Positions 1 to 15,100 of a stretch of 64,000 nucleotides of DNA are shown here, in pieces. How positions within the stretch are numbered: the first letter of the stretch is position 1; every line of letters begins with the position of its first letter. The position numbers were made by a program, and so were the translations under genes. Below the pieces are notes generated by a model. It was not told where the DNA came from. It searched no databases and saw nothing but the letters and a program-made list of their open reading frames with translations. Origin of the DNA: Tubiluchus corallicola (Eukaryota; Priapulida; Priapulimorpha; Priapulimorphida; Tubiluchidae); assembly GCA_030141605.1 (NCBI GenBank), contig JAQGDQ010000098.1, forward strand, positions 1-64,000, given 5' to 3'.

Positions 1-976
1 CTGATGGGGAATGTACAAAGCACTTTAACACATTTTAAAGTTGAACTGTTGTGCTTTACAGTACTGTAGAGTTTCGTGGGTATTTTGGAAAAAAGTTCAA
101 AGAGTTTTTTATGACATGAGTGAATGAGACATCAGAGGTCATTTGAAGGTTTCAGAATAGGAACGAGACCTGCAAGTTCATTTTCAAGATTGTAATTCAT
201 TTGGGGAAGTTCACTTCGGCCAGCTCAATTCGGTTTGTTTCAGTTTTTCAATTTAATTTTATTGCGAAATGACAAAAAATTTATTATAGAAATATTCGGC
301 ACTGGCAAGAGTCTGTAAAAAACAATGAGGAATTCCAGCGGCAGTTGAAGGCGGAGACTCGTGTTCGGGGAGATTCATTGGAAAAGGGCGATAGTAATGA
401 CGCCATTGATCCTGCTAAAGAACAGAAACCAGAATTGGAGGTAGAAGACGAGGGTACCAAGGAAGACTCGCAAAAAGAGTTGCGAATAACGGACCACACC
501 GAGTGCAAGTTCAGTATCAGTTCTTGCAAAATGCTGTTCGTTGTCAATTCAGAAAGCTACTTGTACAAGCGCAATGCACTTTCCAAAGCACATCAGGTAA
601 CTGTTGTTCAATTTCTTTATTACATGTTTAATTGGCATGTGCAATGTATGCAATTCTTTTTTAACAAGTGGGTTACGATCTTATATTTTGATGCCGTGGT
701 TATTGCTTGCACAGAATTTAGTGTTTGGTCTATATTAAATGCTTTCAGTAGCAAGGAAGTCTGCGCTAGTTGAAATATGATTGAATAAATCGCAATCTTT
801 AAGGAACATTAATATTTTCTTCATTTTACTGCTGAGCAATTATCTTTCATTTTTTTACTCTTTTTAGAGACGGGCTAAATAAATAATTTCTCATTTACTT
901 AGCTATTCTGCTGCAGTTCTGTGCTGTCTAATTGTTAAATCACATTGTGTTTTCCAGTATTTATAATTTTCCTTTT
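1..976 (+). repeat. Left arm of near-identical inverted duplication (copy of SIN3 exon 23 and flanking intron)
   Basis: Every base from 1 to 976 pairs with the reverse complement of 7432 to 6457 with no net indel (coordinates sum to 7433). By eye I find only five mismatches, at 286, 373, 703, 805 and 814. Similarity stops at 976/6457, inside the polypyrimidine tract of the last SIN3 intron, so the last SIN3 exon is not copied. The left limit is unknown because the arm reaches the window edge. The copy sits in a MESD intron, on the MESD sense strand. Confidence 0.95.
290..596 (+). pseudogene. Displaced copy of SIN3 exon 23 inside a MESD intron
   Basis: This 307-nt segment matches SIN3 exon 23 (7143-6837) except for one base: G to A at 373, changing a Gly codon (GGT) to Asp (GAT). 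The frame is open. The acceptor is kept (TTATTATAG instead of TTATTGTAG) and the donor CAG|GTAAC is unchanged. It lacks the rest of SIN3, so it cannot make SIN3 alone. If spliced into MESD, entered at phase 0, it meets TGA at its thirteenth codon and its length is not a multiple of three. It is therefore either silent intronic sequence or a potential poison exon. Confidence 0.85.
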
Positions 977-1221
977 TCATTCCAGTTTCACAAAAAGTGT
1001 TGCAAGGGGAAAACATCAAAACACAGATTTTAATAATTCAAATCAATCATTTGTTAAGCTTCATTTTGCTTTTAACAGCTTTTAAAAACAATCAATGACA
1101 ATCAGTTTAACTATGGATGATTATTATGCAGCGCTTCATATTACTGACTGATTTGCAATATTTTGAATCTAGTTCACTTCTAGTGGCATTCGTTTTAAAG
1201 TGAGTTGATTTCTCTTTTTAG

Positions 1222-3421
<2,200 letters not shown>

Positions 3422-3550
3422 AAATACTTTTTACTAGTGCATTTTTTATGTTCGTGTTATAATTTTTGATAAATTTCGTACACTCTGTAAATAAGATCTG
3501 GCACTTATTGGTAGTGACACGACTGTACTTAACTCACCATGGATAATTCT

Positions 3551-3690
3551 CTTAAGATAAGGCACCAAACTGACCTAGGTGTCTTACTTACGTTTGGATA
3601 TAATCTTCTTAAGATGAGGCACCAAACTGGCAAAGGTGTCTTACCTACGTTCAGATGTAATGCCTCTTAAGATGAGGCACTGAACTGAAC
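3551..3690 (+). repeat. Tandem repeat, about 57-bp unit, 2.4 copies, related to an interspersed family
   Basis: Units start with CTTAAGAT at 3551, 3608 and 3666 and share the blocks GGCACCAAACTG and GGTGTCTTAC. The opening block resembles repeats at about 8910-8985 and 55255-55335, suggesting a short interspersed element that became tandem here. Confidence 0.75.
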
Positions 3691-3848
3691 AGAACCTATG
3701 TTCTGGATGTATATACATTTTCTTGCAACATAAGAATTATGTGGGGGCAGTATGACAGGTGAAATGTCCTAGAAGCCATCTTCCACACAGTCACCTTACA
3801 TTTATCAATCAAGCTTTGTACTGCCTAACTTCTTAGGTAAGTGCTCTT

Positions 3849-3854
3849 AATAAA
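3849..3854 (+). terminator. Candidate poly(A) signal of MESD
   Basis: This is an AATAAA hexamer 428 bases downstream of the MESD stop. It is only a candidate, because other AATAAA hexamers occur further on, near 4102 and 5074. Confidence 0.35.
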
Positions 3855-6194
3855 TATTACCGTATTCCTCTGCCATGTGTTACAATCTAAAGTGTCGACT
3901 AAACAGTTTTTGTTTACCATTGTGCCTTCATGGCTAGTTGCAAGGTAGAAATCATGTTTGCAATTTTGTTTTTATTGGAGTTCAACTTTCCAAAACTAGG
4001 GTGATTCATTTATTTCAAGCAACCTAAATTATTTTAAGTTTTAACTTGGTAGTATAAACATTGAATTTTGTATTATCAACATTTGTCTATTCTATGGGTA
4101 GAATAAACAGCAGTAATTAGTGCTTTTTGTTATTGACCGATTATCGACAAGCTCAGCTTCATTTGTTGAGCTTAGAAACTGTGGTGAGTCACAATTCCAC
4201 TCATTCTTGTGAGCTTCGTTCAAGTCACATGGAAGCATTGTTCAGCCTGTACCATTTTCGAGTTTCAGTACCAATGCTGGCTCTAGCAGTGACATATGTT
4301 ACTAGAAATTGAATTCAATTTCAAATTGGATGTATGTATGTATTCATTGTCAGTATTGCTAAATCGTTTTATTTATTACATGACCGTGTTTAGACAAGGA
4401 CTGCAAAGTACAGAGATCTGTTAAGATAAGAACAGCAAATCTGCCAATGGTGCTATTGCTTGTAGTTCAAGCTCTGCTAGTCCATCATGTGTGTGCATGT
4501 GAACAATTGAAATTTTTGTTCATGCCGAGAATCCCAATTCATGTGAAGCAAGCTTAAGTAGTCATGCGATCATTATTACATCAAGTGTTTTTGGGCAAGT
4601 AGTCTTGATTGTTCATGCATGTAAGCTGTCTGTAATTTCATTGAACTTTTTTTGTTTGGTGTCTGAGAAATGTAAAAGAATCAACAAAATATTATGGCAC
4701 AATTGCATCCGCAGGTGTCCCTGACGACGACAACTAATGACAAGACTGGCTCTTTTTGAGTCACGTTTCACTTATAGGTATCAAGAAGAATTCGTGACTG
4801 TATTGAACATTCATAGTTTAGCAAGTGTTTTCCCGAAACAAAAGATATTGTTGTGAATATTTCATTAACTTTTGTACACTGATGCACAACCTTTTGTTTT
4901 TATTACAGAATTAATTTTTGCAAGAAAGACAAAAAATAATTATTAGTGGTTATACATGTACATAGTTCCACTATCTTGAATCTTTGTTTTTGTTAGTGAC
5001 TACAGCCTTTGTTTTGTTACAGCCGTAGGAAACTGTGAAAGATAATTAAACCGAAGAAAATTATATTTTGAAATAAAAATCAACTGTTTATATACAACAA
5101 ATTTGCATCTTTTCATTGTGACATTACTACATAATTATTATTATCTACAAAAAGGTGACCTTCCTTGTTCTCGTACGTTGCCTTTTTACTGTTAGGAATA
5201 GGTACGCAATAGCGTTCATGGTTTATTTAGGCTAAAAAATGCTACATTGCAATATGTGCAATAGGTAACCTACATGCTGTATTTCAGAACATAGTAAACT
5301 AACCACCATAATTTTATTATGGTTTAAGTTAACGTACATGTCATAAGAAAGGCCACATTTAAATAGAAAAGTCACAATGTTTCATAAATGTACAGTACTC
5401 ACAAGGCCACATATTCTTGATTCAATGAACAGCAAATCGCTAAACTTTATAAGTTACTTTGTACACAAAAACATCATTTATAAAAGTAGAATTTCTACCC
5501 GAAGAATATGTAACCTGAAGACATACTGACTGTGGCACATGTACAATACAAATATAATACACTTCTATTCCATCTACACGTATAATTAATATGTATAACC
5601 TACATGTATAAATTAAGCATAAGCAAATGGCACTTGCTGTCATACACGTTAGCGTCTTAATAACATTCACATATACATATGTATAACACAAAAATTTTAG
5701 TCGCTCTTGAATACTGACAATAGTTGTGAAGCTTTAATAAAATATTTTACAATACCCACACTAAGGTACTAAGAAATTACCAATCTGTCCCATACTAAAA
5801 AAGCTGTTCTGCAAAATTGCTAACTACTTGCCCAACTCAGTTGTAAACCACTACAGGGTCAGCATTTTATTAAATGACTGTGGTAAATATCCATAAGACT
5901 GTTTATTTCAAAATAAATTTTTTTTACATGATTAACTATACTAAGTAGTTAAAGTCCTACTCCCCAAAAATTCCGTGGCATTAAGAAAAGTTTACAGATT
6001 ACAATTACTCAAGAACGTTCACACTTTTTTCAAGGACGTCAATGTACTCTAATAGTTAGCAAGTCTTGCAGCACACATATAGACAAAGCTGCTGTCACGT
6101 CTTCGTAGTTTTCAACAAATAAGTAAAACTTTGCCGTACACAACTTTTTACAAGCTCTAATTTACAGATATACACGTAAATACAAATGCTCGAA

Positions 6195-9100
6195 TTAAGA
6201 GGGAGGCGAGGTGAGCACGTGCGGCGATGACTGTGACATTTCCACACAGTATCGATTGTAAGGATGAAATGGCACTACCGATTGGTTGTTTTTACAGCAT
6301 AAGACTGTTTTGCCTTTCAAGCTCTCGCTCTTTCCAAGAAGCCAGTCCTGCGTCACATCGCTGACTTCACTGCTCACATTAATGTCTAGCCAGGCTGAGT
6401 GCCATTTTGTAAAATTCTTATAAAGCTTCGATGACACTTTTTTGTGCGACTGAAAGAAAAGGAAAATTATAAATACTGGAAAACACAATGTGATTTAACA
6501 ATTAGACAGCACAGAACTGCAGCAGAATAGCTAAGTAAATGAGAAATTATTTATTTAGCCCGTCTCTAAAAAGAGTAAAAAAATGAAAGATAATTGCTCA
6601 GCAGTAAAATGAAGAAAACATTAATGTCCCTTAAAGATTGCGATTTATTCAATCATATTTCAACTAGCGCAGACTTCCTTGCTACTGAAAGCATTTAATA
6701 TAGACCAAACACTAAATTCTGTGCAAGCATTAACCACGGCATCAAAATATAAGATCGTAACCCACTTGTTAAAAAAGAATTGCATACATTGCACATGCCA
6801 ATTAAACATGTAATAAAGAAATTGAACAACAGTTACCTGATGTGCTTTGGAAAGTGCATTGCGCTTGTACAAGTAGCTTTCTGAATTGACAACGAACAGC
6901 ATTTTGCAAGAACTGATACTGAACTTGCACTCGGTGTGGTCCGTTATTCGCAACTCTTTTTGCGAGTCTTCCTTGGTACCCTCGTCTTCTACCTCCAATT
7001 CTGGTTTCTGTTCTTTAGCAGGATCAATGGCGTCATTACTATCGCCCTTTTCCAATGAACCTCCCCGAACACGAGTCTCCGCCTTCAACTGCCGCTGGAA
7101 TTCCTCATTGTTTTTTACAGACTCTTGCCAGTGCCGAATATTTCTACAATAAATTTTTTGTCATTTCGCAATAAAATTAAATTGAAAAACTGAAACAAAC
7201 CGAATTGAGCTGGCCGAAGTGAACTTCCCCAAATGAATTACAATCTTGAAAATGAACTTGCAGGTCTCGTTCCTATTCTGAAACCTTCAAATGACCTCTG
7301 ATGTCTCATTCACTCATGTCATAAAAAACTCTTTGAACTTTTTTCCAAAATACCCACGAAACTCTACAGTACTGTAAAGCACAACAGTTCAACTTTAAAA
7401 TGTGTTAAAGTGCTTTGTACATTCCCCATCAGATGCCACAACTGTGAAAATGAGACTAAAATACTTCATACCAGTTGAAATGAGACTCTCACCATACCCT
7501 TGGTGGCAACAATTTGATAAATGAGTGACAAACAGCAAAGCAAGAATGATTATATCAAATAAAATAAACACATGCAATTATCTTTACAGTTTATTCGCAA
7601 GCAAACTGTTAGAAAAACAACAAAATGTGATATTAGACAAAAAGAAATTTACTCGCAGGTTCTACATCTTTTTCATTAAAACAAAAACAAAAAGCCCAAA
7701 AAAGTGTTATGTACAAATTTTTATCTTGAAAGTGAAATTTCAGGAAATGTGCATGTAGGTTAACTGCATGTGACTAAAAGGTGATAAAAGTATTCTATCA
7801 AAACTTCTTAGTAACAACTGTGGCACCATCAAAGATATGAATTTTATCACTTTTTGCGCTAATACCAGCTACTCTTACCTTGGTAAAAAGACAGGTTTCT
7901 TGGCAAGCAAGTCTCGCAGTTCATCTGAGATTGTATCTCCATTGCATACGTACTTTTCAACATATTCTGACCATTTCTCTACTTCTACTGCATCATCTGA
8001 TGCCACGGTGTCGGTATCTAACAGTTCAATTGTCATCTTACCTTCATTCTTGTACTAAAAATTCAGAATAGTAAATGGAAGTGGGCTATGTGCAAATGCT
8101 AAGAAAGGGAAAATGCTTGATAACTACAACCTGATATAACTTCAGCAAATTAAGTGACATCAAAGTAAGTTTACCCCCATCAAAACTGGACTGTATTAAA
8201 AACTAGCATCAATGACAGCAAACTTAATGTAATAATGGCTTTTAGTTCAGGTAGAGCACCAGCACAGATAATTGGCGAAAATCTTTTAAAGATACTTTGA
8301 CCCACATTCTCGTAACATTTCCACAGAAATTCTGCCACATAATTAATTAACTAATTTCATCAGCCAACTAAAGATGGTACCAGATGATACCGAGATGTTT
8401 ATATTTTGCTTTTTCAAACTTTCAATAAAGTGATGTTACTCTCAATGGCCCCTCTTACTACTGTTTTTCTTCTGCGATTAAGCTTTCCAAATTAGAGTAT
8501 AATGAACTGTTAATCATTAACTAATTAATTGTTAATAATTAACACATTCTTATAAATGCGGGTATTTGATGTGCTTAAACTTACCACAGATATTTTGAAA
8601 CAATTCTCGTCTGCAAGTGCTTGCTCGGCTTTCTTTTGGTAGGCAAGCTCTTGTGTTGCTCTCTGATGCTGTGTACAGAGATAACCGCCTGTTGCATTGA
8701 ACTTCCGCTCAGAAAGAAACATTTCCGTCATTTGGGAGCAAATGTCATCAGTCACTATATGCTGCAACTGTTAAAAGTACAAATTTTCATTTTTTATATA
8801 GTTAAACACTCTGTAAGCACTTAATGTGGTATATTTAGAACTTAATATGCAGCTTAATAACGTTGACAATTGTTGCAAAAGTAGGATTTACTTCACTCTC
8901 ACGAATAAATCTTTGAGGTGAGACATTGAACCAACAGAGGCTTCTGACCTCGTTCAGACGTATGTACAATGCGCATCCTTCCACAAAGACAGTATGGCAG
9001 ATAACCAATCAGCAGTTTTTGAATAAGTTAGTAACCTGGCCCAGTGCTGCTTATTGTTTAACTGTGCAGCCAAGTAAAAATCATGACAATTTAATTGAAA

Positions 9101-12100
9101 AAATCATCACAGAAAGGTGTGTTTTTGTCACGTTTGAAAAGCTTTTAAATACATCAATTTTCTTTTAACTACTGCTTAGCTAAAGATTTGAGCTTCCTGG
9201 GTTATCAAGTAAGATCAAGCAAGTAGAAGGACCAAGTTACGGACCGAGCAAATTTACGATCAGTTGGACAAACATTAACATCCAACCCCGTAAGAGTTTT
9301 ACCTAAGAGTTGTATCTTCACAGGCAATTTTAACAACAAAACAAGGCCATTTTTGTATGACTCACCTGGCGAACAGTATTCTGTACAATTTTATCAGATG
9401 TAAATGCCGCAAATGCGTGAATGCCATACATTTCTCGCAATTGATCTTCGAAGGAAGTGGGATCGATATTGCCATCTAACAAATTCCGGACCATTTCTAA
9501 GTATGTAGCATAGTAGTCCTCTACACGTATGTCACCTACAAAATGTAAAACTTTATGACTCTCACTCCACTACAGACATATTTAGACGAGTAGTTATGAA
9601 GTAAAATTGATTTGAAAATCACCAAAGCAACTGTTTTATGTAACAAAGTGTGTGTGTCAAGTGTGACAAAAATGAATGGTAGGTCAACCACCACACAATC
9701 ACCAACAACCACCAGATTCCAAACGTGGTCTGAAGATTTCAGCCTAACTTGATCATGCTAAGTCGTGATTGTTAGGCTTAAAAGACATAGGGACGAGCTG
9801 CTGTAAATAAAACTTAATACAGAATTGCCAGCTATCAAAAAAAAACCCTCACATAACTTTATACAGTTGGTTGAAAATTTAATTTTTGGCTCACATCTGC
9901 CTTGCCACTCGGAACACTGACTGTCTTCAAACATTTTGCAATACAAACTGCACTACGGTATTTGAAAAAATACGTACTTGGAACTCGAAGCCGCAATGCC
10001 ATTGCAGTAGATTCTTTGCGATCCTTCTTATACTGTTTTTCTTCCTCGATATACGACAAGGAACGCTGATACATTTTGTTAAGTCTATCACACAGTATCT
10101 GATGTAACCGGAAAAACAGATACCAATTGTTGTTTCCCATGAACATAGTGTACATCTCATCCTGGCAACACAAAATATTGAAAATACTTTATTTATATAA
10201 ATGAAATGGTAATTGGCAGTACCAAATTTTAGTTGGGTGACATTTGATACTTACAATATCAAAAAGGGTTACCTTACGTGGCATAGTCGATGACACTGAA
10301 TGTATTGTTTAAAGAAAATGCTCAATTACAAAAACTATAAAAACTTAGAAATAACTTATTGTACCACATGGGAGGAAACTTTTTATAGATGATATACTTT
10401 GGTGAAAGGTCAAAACTGTATAGACATTTCAGTAAACAAACCTTAGAGCTAGTCAGAATGACTTTACATAGAAAAAACTTGCTTCTAAACCAAGCCACTA
10501 TCTGGTAAGGCCCTCGACATCTAATAAATTACAAATGAACGGTGATACCACTATTGCTCTGTACTCTGTACTCTTATCTATTATGAGGGCAGCATTTGGG
10601 CACAGGAAAATGTAGTCGCTGAAAGCATAATCCTCTAAAGAGGTTCAGCATAAAAAATCTGTACACCACAGGAAAATCAACACTTCGTTAAATGTCGGAC
10701 TTCTCTAACAAAGGACTGCAACCTTTTCTCCGTCACGCAGTCAATGAATTAGAAGTATTAGCAGCAACAAAGTGAAAGGGTTAAGTGGTATTTTAAACAC
10801 GGATGAGTTTAGAGGCAATCTTTTTTATTCTGTACGACAACTTGCAAGATACAATTTCAAAGCTCATAAGTATTGTTAGTGAAAAGCCTCTTTTTGTCAA
10901 AAAAATGAAAAATTCGGTTACACTTACATCCCCCTCTAGCACGTCCGCCCGAGATTTACTCGTATCTGTGGATTCGGACTCATTTTCACTTAAAATACCA
11001 TTTACAAGACTTTTCTCTTTTTCTGTCCGTCTCCCCTCTCGCCGCACCCCATTTGATCGCGTTACCATTCTCCCGCTGTTGCGGTTTTCGTCAACTTCCT
11101 CTTTTGTAGACTTCTCGTCATCTAAACAAACATGCAGACCAACTTGTAAGCGCAAACACTAAATGAGAAAAAAGCCATCACTGTGGTGTTATTATTAACT
11201 TCGTCTGTAGTTACTTGGCTTAACTGTGCAGTCCCCGAGTACTCATCGTAACTGCCGTGCCACTACGGATTTCTGTACATAACTGCCTAGACCGTATAGT
11301 GGTACAATTCACGTAAAAAAGTGTATGTGAGAATTTGCTCTGGCCCATTTATTTAGTGGCACTTGGAAACTTCATTTCGAACTTGCAAATTTGCTGAAAC
11401 AACAGAATTAATAAAAGGGAAAGGTAAACTATTTAACTAGATTCTTAAGCAACTATTCAATTTTGTCTTTAGTACAAATGTTGTAACAATGCTGTCTAGT
11501 TAAGTTATTTGGCTGTGTGCAGAAACTACTGAATTTAATTCAGTCTCTAAGAATTATATATGATTATGCTAAAATATAAATGAATAAGTCGAAAAACTAA
11601 GAACCATTTTGCGTAACGAACTTTTGCACAATTGTTACGGTCCAGTAAGCTCAACCCAAAAAACTACTTGGTAGCCATCACATTACAACAAACTGTGAAA
11701 TTAAACAAACACGTAGAATGTTTGCAAAAAGTTAAGACTTTTCTTTAAATATCAGCAGATTTACGAAAATTTGACAAAATGTAAACATTACTGAACATGA
11801 ACTCATGTGGAACTAGTTATGGAACATTAACTGATTATGCTATTAACTGATGATAATAATTGATAGTATTATCAACTTACCTTCCTCTCTGTCCGCTTCA
11901 TCATCTGACAGCTCCCCTCGTGGCAGGTAAAACATATCAGGGATGGTGTGATAAAGCAGCTGTTTGATCTTTTGCTTATCTTCTTTGTGAATACCTGATG
12001 AATTAAACAAAGATTTAATGTCAAGTGACTGAAACACACAATTCTAATTTAGACATCTGTACTCGCTTTGAAAAAGTTTTACAATTTAAAAAAGTTTTGT

Positions 12101-15100
12101 GAAAGAAATTTCTATAGCAACGAAAAAGCTGGGGTACCATTTCGTGTTTGACATGCATTTCCGTTGTAATTCAGTATAATTACAATTTTGATAATTATAA
12201 AGATGATAATCAAAAAAGCTTAATTTAGAAAACAACAAAAATAAAGTCGCTGTGGCTTTTTGTGGTTGTCCTTTAACGACAGCTCTGAAAAACTGTTGCA
12301 AAAATTTAGCTAAATGCTCATTTAGAAAGCTGCTGTTGAGTCTTGTTATGGACAGTTCATCTGGGATGAGCTATAAGTGGAACGGTTTTTTATTAATTTG
12401 AAAAACTTACACTTGAAACAGTCTTAATCATAATTACAAGAGCCACTGGTCAAATGGGTTTGGCCATTCTCCTCACAGCCAATTTGGATCAGTCTTTATT
12501 CCACAATGACTCTGTTAACATGTTTTATTTAGAAAGCGGTACCCGGACCAACAAGAATTGAATTAGGCTATTTGGTCCTATGCAGTAAATATTACTCTGA
12601 AAGAATCTCAGAAAGTAATAGTACAGTTGTACCAGTAAAAGTCAGTAGCAGCAATAAGGATAAACCAAGTTGCTCCAGTACAGTACTGAAATTTATAATC
12701 AAATAGATGAAGCCTACATTCATGACAATACTTTTTGAATTGGCATATGCATAGTAAAGCTTCGCAACAAAGTCCTACGCAATTGTAAAAAAAACATCAG
12801 CAATAGTTGTAGAAGATATGCATATCGTTCTCCAGTTTACTGCTAGAAAAGTCGGCACTCCAATTTTGCAAAAATCTGCAGACCCGGATGGAAAACAGGC
12901 TGAGCATTTGAAGTATTCATCTTTATTGTTGCCGGTTGTTTTATCCTCATTATTTAACTTCTTATTTAGCTCGTTGTTTAATTCATTTCAATGATGTCTA
13001 TATCAATTCCTTTAGTGAAAGACAAAAACAAAGACGGGAGCAAACAACTACAGGCCAATTACACTAGCTTCTATTGCCAGCAAAGTCTTAGCAATTTGAC
13101 TACTGAATAGATACAAACAACATATTCCAACAACTTGGTAATTAGTTTAGTTATCAGAAAATTTTGGCACCAGAATTTGCATAAACACATTAATGGAGAT
13201 CAATGACTACTACAGTTATCGTGATAGCGCGTTCACATTGTATTCATCGATGCGTCAAAGGGATTCCATGGAGTTAATTTCATAAGACTTTTTCTTAAAC
13301 TCACGAATATTTTAATCCCGAATATTGTAACGCGCTAACATTCTATTACACTCAACAATGCACGTGTGTCATGTGGGGCGTAGTCAGTCTGCAGCTTTCA
13401 ATAATGGAAATGGGGTATGTCTCAAAGTGGCACGATGTCACTTTTCTTTCCATTTTTTTAAAAGATCTAAGTGTTAAGCGTTCATCTACCCAACTTGGTT
13501 GCAAAATCTCTAACATGATATGATATGGCTGCTGATTAGCAATAACGATTAATACCCTCCAGCAAGGAACAGAGGTACACAAATTGTATGCTAAAAAGTA
13601 TGACATAAAAATCAATGTAGAGAAAGCCAAGCTTATGTGTGTGTCTGTCAGTATACTCCAATATCAGGTGCCTATCAATAAATTCAAACAGTACAAGAAA
13701 TTCTACGTTTGGTAACATCAAACTGGATAATAATGTTCTTTCACCTGTGATAATGAAAAGTAACCAGGACACATTATTTCATTTGATAACCTAGATGGCT
13801 AGGACATTGTTAATAAAGAACCTTGTACTATTGCCGTGCAAATCAACTTATCAGAAAATTCAGCTACAGTTCTGTTGATGTTAAAAGATATCTATTTAGT
13901 GCTTATTGTAATATACCAAGGATTAGATGGTTACCTGCAGACATTTTAATAGCTATAATATCTTGAAGCTCAAAGTTGCATATATCTTTTTGATGTGTTA
14001 AAAAGATTATTTTTGGGCATACATGTGATTCAGTGCTCATGCAATCAGCATTGAAATTATCGTGATGCATTTTGATGTATTATACAGAAAATGCATATTA
14101 AGTTTAATAAAAAATTTGATTCTCAAGCAAATTTGATGTACCAGAAATTGTTTCATTAAATTTCATTAAGGATTTAATGTTTCAGCAACTGATGGTAAAT
14201 TTAAATAGCACACAAGGCAGCAATGGAGCAGATTATTGCAATTTTTGTACTTATGTACGTTTGCATAATTTGTTAGTCTTGATTTTTTATTTTTATACTG
14301 TTCCATGTTGTAAATATGTAAATTATAACATGAACTTAAGTTCAAAATAAATAATTAAATCAAATAAAAACAAAATCAGAATATGTGCAAGCTAAAAAAA
14401 TGCTTAAATAAATCATTTATACAAAAATATTACATAAGTTGCACACAGACAGACAAAATATTTTCTAGTACTAAAAGAATTTCTGCAAAGGACTGTATGT
14501 AACTTGAAATTAAATTTATGCACAACATATACTTGGGTAAATCTATCTTTACACTAATATATAGATATATAACTTACCAACCAAGATTGTTATTAGAAAT
14601 ACAAAAGACAAATCACAGTCCAGCAAATTTTTCAATTAAATAACAATGTTTGTCACAAAAGCTTAAGTCAAATGATATCGAGATTCTTGCTGGCAAAGCT
14701 AACTGAAAAAAGGATCTACTTACTGGTTTGCCTTTTCATATGGTGTATTATAAGAGAAGCTGCATCATCTAGTAAGGTTTTGTTATTGTACTTGAATGTC
14801 AAGTGAGGACCAGATGCACAAGTGTTTCCTCCCTCCTGCGCCTGTTCATTACGCTAAAATAAAAAAAGATGTTCACGAAAAGAACTGCAATAGGAGGCCA
14901 AGTTGCACGCATTTAGACAAAACAATACTTCCAGTCTGATTTTAAAAAAATTGAATAAAAAATAAAACAATTTTTTCTTGGACTTCGAAATTAAAAGGCT
15001 AAACACACACGCATGCATGCGCGCACACACACACACACACACTGCACAAAAGATGCACTCCAACAGTGACAAATTCTTTTTCCATACCTCATCGTACACA

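Larger units (their letters stand above)
3422..6194. other. Convergent MESD / SIN3 3' UTR and intergenic region
   Basis: MESD ends at 3421 (+) and SIN3 at 6195 (-), so this 2.8 kb should hold both 3' UTRs. An AATAAA at 3849-3854 is a candidate MESD poly(A) signal. Several TTTATT hexamers (AATAAA on the minus strand) occur between 5222 and 5910, so the SIN3 cleavage site cannot be chosen. A three-unit tandem repeat lies at 3551-3690. A 61-codon open frame at 4127-4312 has no recognisable features. Confidence 0.6.
6195..10161 (-). other. SIN3 exons 19-24: conserved C-terminal domain
   Basis: The block starts [18 protein letters not shown], continues [45 protein letters not shown] and [19 protein letters not shown], and ends in exon 24 with [10 protein letters not shown] and [10 protein letters not shown]. 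Exon 23 (7143-6837) is the one duplicated at 290-596. Exon 24 (6449-6195) is unique. Confidence 0.93.

Noticed and set aside
345-773. 142-codon plus-strand open frame near the left edge
   Set aside because: It is the displaced copy of SIN3 exon 23 read into intron; no start, stop or promoter of its own. Annotated as a pseudo-exon instead.
4127-4312. 61-codon open frame between MESD and SIN3
   Set aside because: No motif, no splice context, and lies in the convergent UTR region.
10272-10289. Possible 18-nt SIN3 micro-exon between exons 18 and 19
   Set aside because: It has AG/GT borders and keeps frame, but exons 18 and 19 already join in phase 0 and the direct join aligns better with SIN3A; no support for inclusion.
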